Assembly: GCA_030152105.1 (NCBI GenBank)
Contig: JASLIH010000535.1
Span: 1 to 12,554, forward strand
Length of the DNA stretch: 12,554 nucleotides
DNA from: Actinomycetes bacterium
GTDB taxonomy: Bacteria; Actinomycetota; CALGFH01
Reading direction: 5' to 3'
Shown here: positions 1 through 5,699 of the stretch, piece after piece
Layout: every line of letters begins with the position of its first letter
How positions within the stretch are numbered: the first letter of the stretch is position 1
The notes under the pieces: model-generated
Seen by the model: only the letters and a program-made list of their open reading frames with translations
Database searches by the model: none
What the model was told of the DNA's origin: nothing
Position numbers and translations under genes: made by a program

Positions 1-465
1 GGCGGCGTCGAGGGCGAGCTGGGCGGCGGCGTCGGGGGTGTCGGCGACGGGGAAGGCGTCGACCTGGTGGGAACCGAGATGGAGGGACCAGGTGGCGAGG
101 CCGATCACCGGGGTGCCGGTGCGCAGGGCGATGGCGATCTCGGAGAGGGTGCCGAAGCCACCGCCGACGGCGATCACGGCGTCACTGGAGCGGACCAGGA
201 GGAGGTTACGGCCCTGGCCGAGGCCGGTCGGGACGGAGATGGTGAGATAGGGATTGCCCTCGGCGCGGTCGAGGCCCGGCAGGAGGCCCACGGTGGTGCC
301 GCCCGCCGACTGGGCGCCGCGGCAGACCGCTTCCATCACCCCGGGCCCGCCGCCGCAGACCACGATCGCGCCAGCCTCGGCCAGCCGCCGCCCCAGCAGC
401 TCGGCCTGGTCAAGCAGCGGCGGCTCCGGCTGGGAGGCGCCGGCCACTCCCACATAGCGGCTCAT
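1..465 (-). CDS. LOG-like Rossmann nucleotide-binding protein (TIGR00725 type), 3' end outside window
   Basis: The reading frame stays open from an ATG at 463-465 to the left edge, giving the first 155 residues; the C-terminus is missing. A glycine-rich loop CGGGPGVMEA lies at residues 37-46, and GGGFGTLSE at 101-109 matches the phosphate-binding signature of the LOG / 'lysine decarboxylase-like' superfamily. Canonical LOG proteins carry PGGxGTxxE and an Arg-Lys pair. Here the Pro is Gly and the pair is R86-N87, as I recall for the TIGR00725 subfamily, whose substrate is not established. I therefore would not call it a cytokinin-activating phosphoribohydrolase. A soluble nucleotide-binding role is inferred. 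Its ATG overlaps the stop codon of the upstream helicase gene as ATGA, so translation is probably coupled. The fold is fairly sure; the function is unknown. Confidence 0.85.
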   Translation of the reverse strand, partial: MSRYVGVAGASQPEPPLLDQAELLGRRLAEAGAIVVCGGGPGVMEAVCRGAQSAGGTTVGLLPGLDRAEGNPYLTISVPTGLGQGRNLLLVRSSDAVIAVGGGFGTLSEIAIALRTGTPVIGLATWSLHLGSHQVDAFPVADTPDAAAQLALDAA

Positions 466-2816
466 CCTCCAGCCCCGGACCCCACCGCGTGGCTCACCGA
501 GCCCGCCGGTCCGTCCACCCCGGCGCCCGGGACAGCCCCCAGATCGGCCAGCAGCTCGTCGAGTAGCCGGACGGCGCCGGCCTTGTCCAGGGGGTTGTTG
601 CCGTTGCCGCACTTGGGGGACTGGACGCAGGAGGGGCAGCCGGTGTCGCAGGGGCAGGAACCGACGGTGTCGCGGGTGGCGCGGAGGTGGGCGAGGGCGC
701 GACGGTGGCCCTGCTCGGCGATGCCGGCACCGCCGGGGTAGCCGTCGTAGACGAAGATGGTGGCCGCACCGGTGTCGGGGTGCCAGGCGGTGGAGAGGCC
801 GCCGATGTCCCAGCGGTCGCACATGGCGAACAGGGGGAGCAGTCCGATCTGGGCGTGCTCGGCGGCGTGGGCGGCGCCGGGGATGTCCTTGGGGTCGAGG
901 TCGGCGGCGTCCAGCAGGGCGGGCGAGAGGGTGTACCAGTAGGCGACGGTCTGGAGCCGGGCCGGGGGCAGGTCGAGGTCCTCGTAGCCGAGCAGCTCGC
1001 TGGTCCCGACCCGGCGGCGCTCGTAGCCGACCACCTGCTCGGAGACGTCGACCCGGCCCAGCCAGAGGGTGGAGCGGGGGAGCGCGACCCGTCGGGTCGG
1101 CTCGACCACGGTCACGTCGATGTCGCTCCGCGCCTGGGTGTACTCGTCGCCCTTGGCCTCGGTGACCAGGGCGACGCCCTCCTCGAGGTCGAGCTCGGCG
1201 ACCCGGAAGTTCTCGCCCTGGTGGAGGTAGACGGCGCCCCGGTGCACGGTCGAGGGCGCTCTGGCCCGGTCGACGGTGCCGATGACCTGGCCCGAGTCGG
1301 CGGCGACGATGGTGACCGGGCTGCCGCCGGCGTTGCGGATGTCGACCTGGTCGGCCTGGCTGAGGCCGGAGCCGGGGTGCAGCCGGTCCCGGCGGCGGCG
1401 CAGCGACCCCTCGGCCTCGAGGGCGTCGGCCAGGGCCCGCGCTCCGTCGCCCCCGAACAGCTCCATGTCCCGGTCGGTCAGCGGGGCCTCGAAGGCGGCG
1501 CACAGCAGGTGGGGCGCGAGCACGTACGGGTTGCCGGGGTCGACCAGGGCGGCCTCGTGGGGGCGGCCGAACAGGTCGCCGGGATGGTGCAGGAGGTAGG
1601 CGTCGAGCGGGTCGTCCTTGCCGACCAGCACGGCCAGGGACGGCTCGCCCTGGCGGCCGGCCCGGCCGGCCTGCTGCCACATCGAGGCGACCGTGCCGGG
1701 GTAGCCGTCGAGCACGACGGCGTCCAGGCCGCCGACGTCCATGCCCAGCTCGAGGGCGTTGGTGGTGGCCAGCCCGAGCAGCCGGCCCGAGACCAGGCCC
1801 TGCTCCAGCTCGCGCCGCTCGGAGGCCAGGTAGCCGGCCCGGTAGGCGCGGACCCGGCCGGCCAGGCGGCGGTCGACCGCGGCGACCCGGTGCCGGGCGA
1901 AGGTGGCGACCAGCTCGGCCGACTTGCGGGAGCGGGTGAAGCACAGGGTCCGCACCCCGGCCTCGACGGCGGCGGCCAGCCAGGTCGCCGACTCGGTGTT
2001 GGCGCTGCGGCGCAGGCCGGTGGTCTCGTCCAGCAGCGGCGGCTCCCAGAGGGCGAACGAGACCGGGCCGCGCGGGGAGCCGTCCTCGGTGACCGCCTCG
2101 ACCGGAAGGCCGACCAGCCGGGTGGCCAGCTCGGCCGGGTTCCCCAGAGTGGCCGAGGCGAGCACGAAGGTCGGGCTGGCCCCGTAGCGGGCGGCCAGGC
2201 GGCGCAGGCGGCGCAGGATCGCCGCCACATGGGAGCCGAACACCCCGCGCAGGGTGTGAGCCTCGTCCACGACCACGTAGGAGAGCCGGCCCAGGAAGGC
2301 CGCCCAGCGCTCGTGGCCGGGGAGGATGCCGCGGTGGAGCATGTCCGGGTTGGTCAGCACCAGGTTGGCGCTGCGGCGGATCATCGGCCGGTCGGCCGAG
2401 GGGGTGTCGCCGTCGTAGGCGGACGCCCTGATCCCGGCGAGCGCGAACGAGCGGACGGCGCGGAGCTGGTCGCGGGCCAGCGCCTTGGTGGGGGAGAGGT
2501 ACAGGGCGCTGCGGTGGCCGTCGCCGAGCAGGGCGTCGAACACCGGGAGCTGGTAGCAGAGGCTCTTGCCGGAGGCGGTGCCGGTGGCCACCACGACGTT
2601 GCGGCCGGCGCGGGCCAGGGCGACCGCCGCCGCCTGGTGGGACCAGAGCGCGGTCAGGCCCCGGGCGGCCAGCCGCGAGCGGACCACCTCGGGCAGGTCG
2701 TCCGGCGGGTCGGCCAGCCGTGCCGGCCGTGCCGGCAGGCGCTCCAGGTGCACGAGCTGGCCGCGGTAGTCGGGGTCGCCGGTGAGGTCGTCCACCAGCA
2801 CGACAGGGTCGTCCAC
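462..2816 (-). CDS. DEAH-box ATP-dependent helicase with C-terminal DUF1998-type cysteine cluster (MrfA/YprA family)
   Basis: This 784-residue superfamily 2 helicase has a Q-like motif LWSHQ (57-61), Walker A ATGTASGKS (77-85), DEAH (184-187), SAT (221-223) and motif VI QQAGRAGRQG (381-390). The C-terminal third has the usual DUF1998 features: IFVYDGYPGGAG (687-698) and a cysteine cluster at C721, C723, C727, C730 and C736, which probably binds zinc. In Bacillus, MrfA of this family acts in repair of mitomycin-type DNA damage; a DNA-repair helicase role here is inferred. Length and motif order are normal. The start is a GTG at 2814-2816 with no clear Shine-Dalgarno; a TACCAT hexamer six bases upstream suggests a leaderless mRNA. 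It is the first gene of a two-gene unit with the LOG-like gene. The syntenic Streptomyces locus also has a helicase next to bldG, as I recall. Confidence 0.93.
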   Translation of the reverse strand: MDDPVVLVDDLTGDPDYRGQLVHLERLPARPARLADPPDDLPEVVRSRLAARGLTALWSHQAAAVALARAGRNVVVATGTASGKSLCYQLPVFDALLGDGHRSALYLSPTKALARDQLRAVRSFALAGIRASAYDGDTPSADRPMIRRSANLVLTNPDMLHRGILPGHERWAAFLGRLSYVVVDEAHTLRGVFGSHVAAILRRLRRLAARYGASPTFVLASATLGNPAELATRLVGLPVEAVTEDGSPRGPVSFALWEPPLLDETTGLRRSANTESATWLAAAVEAGVRTLCFTRSRKSAELVATFARHRVAAVDRRLAGRVRAYRAGYLASERRELEQGLVSGRLLGLATTNALELGMDVGGLDAVVLDGYPGTVASMWQQAGRAGRQGEPSLAVLVGKDDPLDAYLLHHPGDLFGRPHEAALVDPGNPYVLAPHLLCAAFEAPLTDRDMELFGGDGARALADALEAEGSLRRRRDRLHPGSGLSQADQVDIRNAGGSPVTIVAADSGQVIGTVDRARAPSTVHRGAVYLHQGENFRVAELDLEEGVALVTEAKGDEYTQARSDIDVTVVEPTRRVALPRSTLWLGRVDVSEQVVGYERRRVGTSELLGYEDLDLPPARLQTVAYWYTLSPALLDAADLDPKDIPGAAHAAEHAQIGLLPLFAMCDRWDIGGLSTAWHPDTGAATIFVYDGYPGGAGIAEQGHRRALAHLRATRDTVGSCPCDTGCPSCVQSPKCGNGNNPLDKAGAVRLLDELLADLGAVPGAGVDGPAGSVSHAVGSGAGG

Positions 2817-2822
2817 GCCGTC

Positions 2823-2828
2823 ATGGTA
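2823..2828 (-). promoter_or_regulatory. Candidate -10 element for a leaderless helicase transcript
   Basis: On the minus strand TACCAT fits the actinobacterial TANNNT -10 pattern and ends six bases before the helicase GTG. That spacing would place the transcription start at or next to the start codon. No convincing -35 hexamer is visible and there is no purine-rich ribosome site. Confidence 0.35.
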
Positions 2829-2882
2829 TCCGCGATCCCGACATCACCGACCGCTTCATCCCAGCCCACGCCTCGACCCGAG

Positions 2883-2932
2883 CGCCCGCGCCGAGTCCCC
2901 CGGTGGGGGAGCGTAGTCCAACGGCGCGGGCG
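2883..2932 (-). terminator. Bipartite inverted repeat, likely terminator for the lipoprotein-LCP unit
   Basis: Outer arms CGCCCGCGCCG (2883-2893) and CGGCGCGGGCG (2922-2932) are perfect 11-base complements. Inside them TCCCCC (2896-2901) and GGGGGA (2905-2910) form a second perfect stem with a GGT loop. The structure starts about 50 bases beyond the LCP stop codon in the direction of that gene. It has no T tract on either side, which is common for actinobacterial terminators, so termination is inferred from position and stem strength. Confidence 0.5.
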
Positions 2933-2942
2933 AGGCGCATGC

Positions 2943-2951
2943 TTGTCCACA
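2943..2951 (+). promoter_or_regulatory. Perfect DnaA-box match (TTGTCCACA)
   Basis: TTGTCCACA is the preferred DnaA box of Streptomyces and mycobacteria. It lies in the gap between the LCP stop and the helicase promoter, next to the bipartite inverted repeat. Only one perfect copy is present, so this is not an origin; a chance match or a DnaA titration/regulatory site are both possible. Confidence 0.4.
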
Positions 2952-2966
2952 GGCCCCCACAGGCCC
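2947..2966 (+). repeat. Two tandem copies of a 10-base unit
   Basis: CCACAGGCCC occurs twice without spacer (2947-2956 and 2957-2966). The first copy overlaps the DnaA-box match, so the second may be a degenerate duplicate of that site (it keeps the CCACA core). Confidence 0.6.
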
Positions 2967-2980
2967 CAATGGACCCCGGG

Positions 2981-3907
2981 TCAGCCCAGCTTGCCGGCCC
3001 GGAGGCGGCCGAACAGCGAGTAGGCGCCTGGCTGGAGGCGGACCACCGAGGCGCTCCCGGCGCTGCCGGCGACGCTGGGCACGGGGACGTTCTTGATGCC
3101 GCTGGCCGGGACGTCGGTGGCGAGCAGGGCCAGGCGCAGCAGCTCGGGGAACGGCAGGTCGGTCTTGACCTCGTCGCGGATGATCCCGAGCCAGGTCAGC
3201 ACCTTGGTCGGGTCCTCGGCGACCTGGCGCTGGTAGGTGGTGAGGCCGCCGAGGAGCAGCTGGCCCTGGTGCCGCGAGCGGTCGAAGTCGCCGCCGGGAA
3301 GAGTCTTGCGGGCGCGGGCGTAGGCGAGGGCCTGGCCGCCGGTGAGGTTGCGCTTGCCCTTGTTCAGGAAGGCGCCGGCGAAATGGTCGCGCAGGTTCAT
3401 GTCCACGTTGACCTGGACCTTGCCGACCTTGTTGACGATGTCGGTGAGGCCGTCGAACGAGGTTAGGGCGTAGTAGTCGATGGTCAGGCCGGTGAGCCGC
3501 TCGAAGGTCGCGACCAGCAGCGGCGGGCCCCCGAAGGCCATGGCGGCGTTGATCTTGTTGGTGCCGTGCCCGGGGATGGGCACGTAGCTGTCGCGGGGGA
3601 AGCTGACCACGGCGCCCTTGCGCTTGGTGGTGTCGATGATGACCAGCTGGAGGGCGTCGGCCCGGCCGCTCTCCATGGCGCCGCCGCGGCCGAACTTGGG
3701 CGCCCCCGAGTCCGACCCGATGGTCAGGAGCACGACCCGCCGCTTCAGGGTCGGTGTGGCCGACCCTGCATGCGCCCGCTGGACCGTGACCGCCGCGGCG
3801 TCCTGGGCGGTGGCCGGCTGGCGGGGCGAGGTCGCGACCACCAGGCCGGCGGCCAGCGCCGCCACCAGCCCAAGGGCGGCGATCAGGGTGAGGCCTCGTC
3901 TGGTCAC
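2981..3907 (-). CDS. LytR-CpsA-Psr (LCP) family cell-wall glycopolymer transferase
   Basis: This 308-residue protein has a short basic N-terminus and one hydrophobic segment (about residues 5-25), the membrane anchor expected of LCP proteins, with the catalytic part outside the cell. LCP hallmarks follow: GRADALQLVIID (81-92, with R82 and D84), SFPRDSYVPIP (102-112), KINAA (118-122), the YARAR stretch (196-200) and DFDRSRHQ (207-214), close to the usual DFxRxxRQ. The family moves undecaprenyl-linked polymers such as arabinogalactan or teichoic acid onto peptidoglycan; the polymer here cannot be told. No C-terminal LytR_C domain is present. The GTG start (3905-3907) overlaps the stop of the upstream lipoprotein gene as GTGA, so the two are one operon. 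The stop is TGA at 2981-2983. Confidence 0.87.
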   Translation of the reverse strand: MTRRGLTLIAALGLVAALAAGLVVATSPRQPATAQDAAAVTVQRAHAGSATPTLKRRVVLLTIGSDSGAPKFGRGGAMESGRADALQLVIIDTTKRKGAVVSFPRDSYVPIPGHGTNKINAAMAFGGPPLLVATFERLTGLTIDYYALTSFDGLTDIVNKVGKVQVNVDMNLRDHFAGAFLNKGKRNLTGGQALAYARARKTLPGGDFDRSRHQGQLLLGGLTTYQRQVAEDPTKVLTWLGIIRDEVKTDLPFPELLRLALLATDVPASGIKNVPVPSVAGSAGSASVVRLQPGAYSLFGRLRAGKLG

Positions 3908-4527
3908 TTGGGCGGCCCTGTCCGGCTGTCGAAGGCGGCGATCCGCCAGCCTTCACCGGTGGCCAGCAGCTGGAGCACCGAGCGGAGGTGGACCTGCCCG
4001 CTGCCCTGGGCGGTGTCGGCGGTGCCGTCGAAGGCGAGCCGGACGGTGGCCGCCTCCGGCCGCTGCTCGCCGTACAGGACCACCGCCCAGGCGCTGGCCC
4101 GGCTCGGCCGCACGGCGCTGACCTTGGGCGCGTCGGTCCCGAGGGACAGGGCGTCGAGCTGCTTGCGGGCCGAGGCCCGGACTGGCTTGTCGAACAGCCC
4201 GATGAGGCCGTCCCAGCCGGCCTCGCCCCCGGCCGCGTTGACGAAGGCGACGGTCAGGTAGCGGTCGAGGAACCGCTCCAGCCCGGGTTCGGCCTGCGTG
4301 GCCGCGCTCTTGGGGCTCGGCCCGCCCGGGGGCACCTTGGCCATGGTGACCAGCTCGACCTTGAGCGGCTGGGCCGGCGCGGCCGGGGCAGCGGAGGACC
4401 CGGGCGCCTGCTCGTCGGTCCCCGACCCCCCGCCCGAGGTGCAGCCTCCGGCCAGCAGGACCCCCGTCAGAACACCGGCCAGACCGGCCATTCGGAACTT
4501 CGAGTTGTTGCGTGCAGCCACGATCAC
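3904..4527 (-). CDS. Putative secreted lipoprotein of unknown function, paired with LCP protein
   Basis: The product has 207 residues. The N-terminus carries positive charges (R6, K10, R12), a hydrophobic stretch (13-26) and a lipobox-like LAGGC ending at C29, followed by a Gly/Ser/Ala/Pro-rich linker (30-55). This fits export and lipid anchoring outside the membrane. I do not recognise the mature domain (about 75-203). Its short helices followed by strands, including an ending like [10 protein letters not shown], resemble the NTF2-like layout, but that is only an impression. I chose the GTG at 4525-4527 because it keeps the basic signal-peptide start; an ATG at residue 13 (4489-4491) is the alternative and would remove those charges. 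The stop overlaps the LCP start, which suggests a shared job at the cell envelope. Confidence 0.65.
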   Translation of the reverse strand: MIVAARNNSKFRMAGLAGVLTGVLLAGGCTSGGGSGTDEQAPGSSAAPAAPAQPLKVELVTMAKVPPGGPSPKSAATQAEPGLERFLDRYLTVAFVNAAGGEAGWDGLIGLFDKPVRASARKQLDALSLGTDAPKVSAVRPSRASAWAVVLYGEQRPEAATVRLAFDGTADTAQGSGQVHLRSVLQLLATGEGWRIAAFDSRTGPPK

Positions 4528-4538
4528 CAGTTCTCGGG

Positions 4539-4553
4539 AGGAGGTTTGCCGTG
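4539..4553 (+). promoter_or_regulatory. bldG: Canonical Shine-Dalgarno plus GTG, in frame upstream of the STAS gene
   Basis: AGGAGG (4539-4544) precedes a GTG (4551-4553) by six bases. The GTG is in frame with the STAS gene, with no stop in between, and would add 32 residues to its N-terminus. The added residues do not belong to any STAS domain and the ATG at 4647 has its own ribosome site, so I keep the shorter start and list this as an alternative. Confidence 0.3.
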
Positions 4554-4583
4554 CGCTGCGTAGGCTACCAAACCCCCCTGACG

Positions 4584-4613
4584 TTGCTCGGAGGCGCCTC
4601 GGCAGCCTATCGT
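4584..4613 (+). promoter_or_regulatory. Candidate sigma-A-type promoter of the STAS/anti-sigma pair
   Basis: TTGCTC (4584-4589) and TATCGT (4608-4613) are separated by 18 bases. The -10 fits TANNNT. Transcription would start near 4620, giving a leader of roughly 27 bases that contains the GGAGAGAGG ribosome site just before the ATG at 4647. Confidence 0.5.
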
Positions 4614-4646
4614 TGCACGTCCTCAGCCCGCGAGACTGGAGAGAGG

Positions 4647-4991
4647 ATGGATCTCGACCTCAACGTGCACAAGGAAGGCGACCACTCGGTGCTCGAAGTG
4701 GCCGGCGAGATTGACGTCTACACCGCGCCAAAGCTGCGCGAGCAGCTGATCGAGCTGGTCAGCGACGGGTCCTACCACATCGTGGTCGACCTGGAGAAGG
4801 TCGACTTCCTGGACTCGACCGGGCTCGGGGTGCTGGTCGGCGGGCTCAAGCGGGTTCGCAACCACGACGGCTCGCTGCAGCTTGTCTGCACCCAGGAGAA
4901 GATCCTCAAGATCTTCCGGATCACCGGGCTGACCAAGGTCTTCCCGATCCACAGCTCGGTCGCCGACGCCATCTCGGCCCCGGTCGAGTAG
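4647..4991 (+). CDS. bldG: STAS-domain anti-anti-sigma factor, BldG-like
   Basis: At 114 residues this is a single STAS domain, the standard size. [15 protein letters not shown] (20-34) and [16 protein letters not shown] (52-67) are family signatures, and S57 in FLDST is the expected phospho-acceptor. [11 protein letters not shown] follows near the C-terminus. The sequence is very close to Streptomyces BldG as I remember it; BldG controls differentiation and antibiotic production there. The protein would bind an anti-sigma partner when unphosphorylated and so release a sigma factor or other target in the cytoplasm. The ATG at 4647 has GGAGAGAGG directly upstream and begins the fold at MDLDLN, as in BldG. 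The likely partner starts ten bases downstream. Whether it controls development in this organism is unknown. Confidence 0.97.
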   Translation: MDLDLNVHKEGDHSVLEVAGEIDVYTAPKLREQLIELVSDGSYHIVVDLEKVDFLDSTGLGVLVGGLKRVRNHDGSLQLVCTQEKILKIFRITGLTKVFPIHSSVADAISAPVE

Positions 4992-5001
4992 CGGCGCGGC
5001 C

Positions 5002-5478
5002 GTGGATGCCGACGCCGGCGGCGTGCCGGCCACCGTCCGCCTGGCCTTTGCCCCGGAGGCACGGCTGCTAGGCACCATCCGGCTGGTCGTCGGCGTCGTC
5101 GCCCGCAAGGCCGGCATGGGCGAGGAGGGCATCGAGGACCTCAAGGTGGCCGTCTCCGAGACCTGCGCGGTCGCGGTCGGCGACCTGAACCGGGCCGGCC
5201 TGCCCGACCAGATCGAGGTCGACCTGGTCGAGGCCCCCGACCGCTTCGGCATCGAGGTCCGCGACCGGGCACCGGCGGCCTCGGCCGGCCCCGAGGGCGC
5301 CGCCGGCGGTGAGGTCGACGACCGCGAGCTCGGCCTGGCCCTGATCGGTGCCCTGGTCGACGACCTCAAGACCTCGACCCTGGAGGGCGGCGGCAACCGG
5401 ACCAGCTTCTGGCTGCGCCGGGGTCCTCAGGGGCCTGGCCCGATCCCTGGCGTCGACCTGCCGTCGCCCCTGACTTGA
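5002..5478 (+). CDS. HATPase-like anti-sigma factor (RsbW/SpoIIAB fold), partner of the STAS protein
   Basis: The product has 158 residues. VRLAFAPEARLLGTIRLVV (12-30) and LKVAVSETCAVAV (47-59) match the start and N-box helix of HATPase_c_2 anti-sigma kinases, and RELGLALIGALVDDL (108-122) the G2/C-terminal helix. Key ATP-site residues are altered: E53 is kept, but the N-box Asn expected at 57 is Val, and the G1 box at D88 reads DRAP in place of DxGxG. Sigma-factor or STAS binding may remain while kinase activity is doubtful. The Pro/Gly-rich tail from about 140 looks disordered. The GTG start (5002-5004) lies ten bases after the STAS stop, so the two are co-transcribed. In Streptomyces the syntenic pair BldG/SCO3548 is known to interact, which supports the partner assignment. 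Confidence 0.87.
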   Translation: MDADAGGVPATVRLAFAPEARLLGTIRLVVGVVARKAGMGEEGIEDLKVAVSETCAVAVGDLNRAGLPDQIEVDLVEAPDRFGIEVRDRAPAASAGPEGAAGGEVDDRELGLALIGALVDDLKTSTLEGGGNRTSFWLRRGPQGPGPIPGVDLPSPLT

Positions 5479-5501
5479 GGCGTGGGCAACCTTTTCACGG
5501 C

Positions 5502-5531
5502 TTGCCCGGTTCTCGGGCCCGTAGCTATGAT
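5502..5531 (+). promoter_or_regulatory. hppA: Strong candidate promoter of hppA
   Basis: TTGCCC (5502-5507), an 18-base spacer and TATGAT (5526-5531, five of six consensus bases) form the best sigma-A-type promoter in the window. The spacer contains a small inverted repeat, GCCCG (5504-5508) and CGGGC (5514-5518), that could bind a regulator. Start of transcription is expected near 5538, giving a leader of about 160 bases. Confidence 0.65.
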
Positions 5532-5537
5532 CCGCCC

Positions 5538-5667
5538 AATCCTCGCGGGCTCGCGGGACGGCCGGTTCCCTGGGCAGGCAGCTGGGACGACGCCGGGCCG
5601 GGGCCCGCGCTCGACATTTTCCGCTCGATTCGTCCAGGGCCTCGGCCCGGACCCCGGGCTTGATCCA
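5538..5667 (+). promoter_or_regulatory. Structured 5' leader of hppA, candidate cis-regulatory RNA
   Basis: Between the predicted transcription start and the palindrome there are hairpins CGGGCC/GGCCCG (5594-5599, 5602-5607), GGGC/GCCC (5637-5640, 5645-5648) and GCCCGG/CCGGGC (5645-5650, 5654-5659). The last two share bases 5645-5648 and cannot form together. The heptamer CGCTCGA is repeated at 5608-5614 and 5622-5628. I do not recognise any named riboswitch class. Confidence 0.35.
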
Positions 5668-5687
5668 ACGCCCCAGCGCTGGGGCGT
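5668..5687 (+). repeat. Perfect 20-base palindrome next to the hppA ribosome site
   Basis: The half ACGCCCCAGC is followed directly by its exact complement. Only three bases separate it from GGAGGT, the ribosome-binding site of hppA. As DNA it could be an operator for a dimeric regulator; as RNA it would fold to an eight-pair hairpin beside the ribosome site. Confidence 0.75.
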
Positions 5688-5699
5688 CGAGGAGGTCTG

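Noticed and set aside
687..3023. 778-codon open frame on the plus strand, opposite the helicase
   Set aside because: Low-complexity Gly/Ala/Val/Asp-rich product with no motif; the opposite strand encodes a complete helicase. Such antisense frames are routine at this GC content.
4562..4567. TAGCCT on the minus strand as -10 of the lipoprotein-LCP unit
   Set aside because: It fits TANNNT and is placed well, but no -35 of any quality lies 16-19 bases upstream; another hexamer at 4604-4609 is equally weak. The true promoter stays unassigned.
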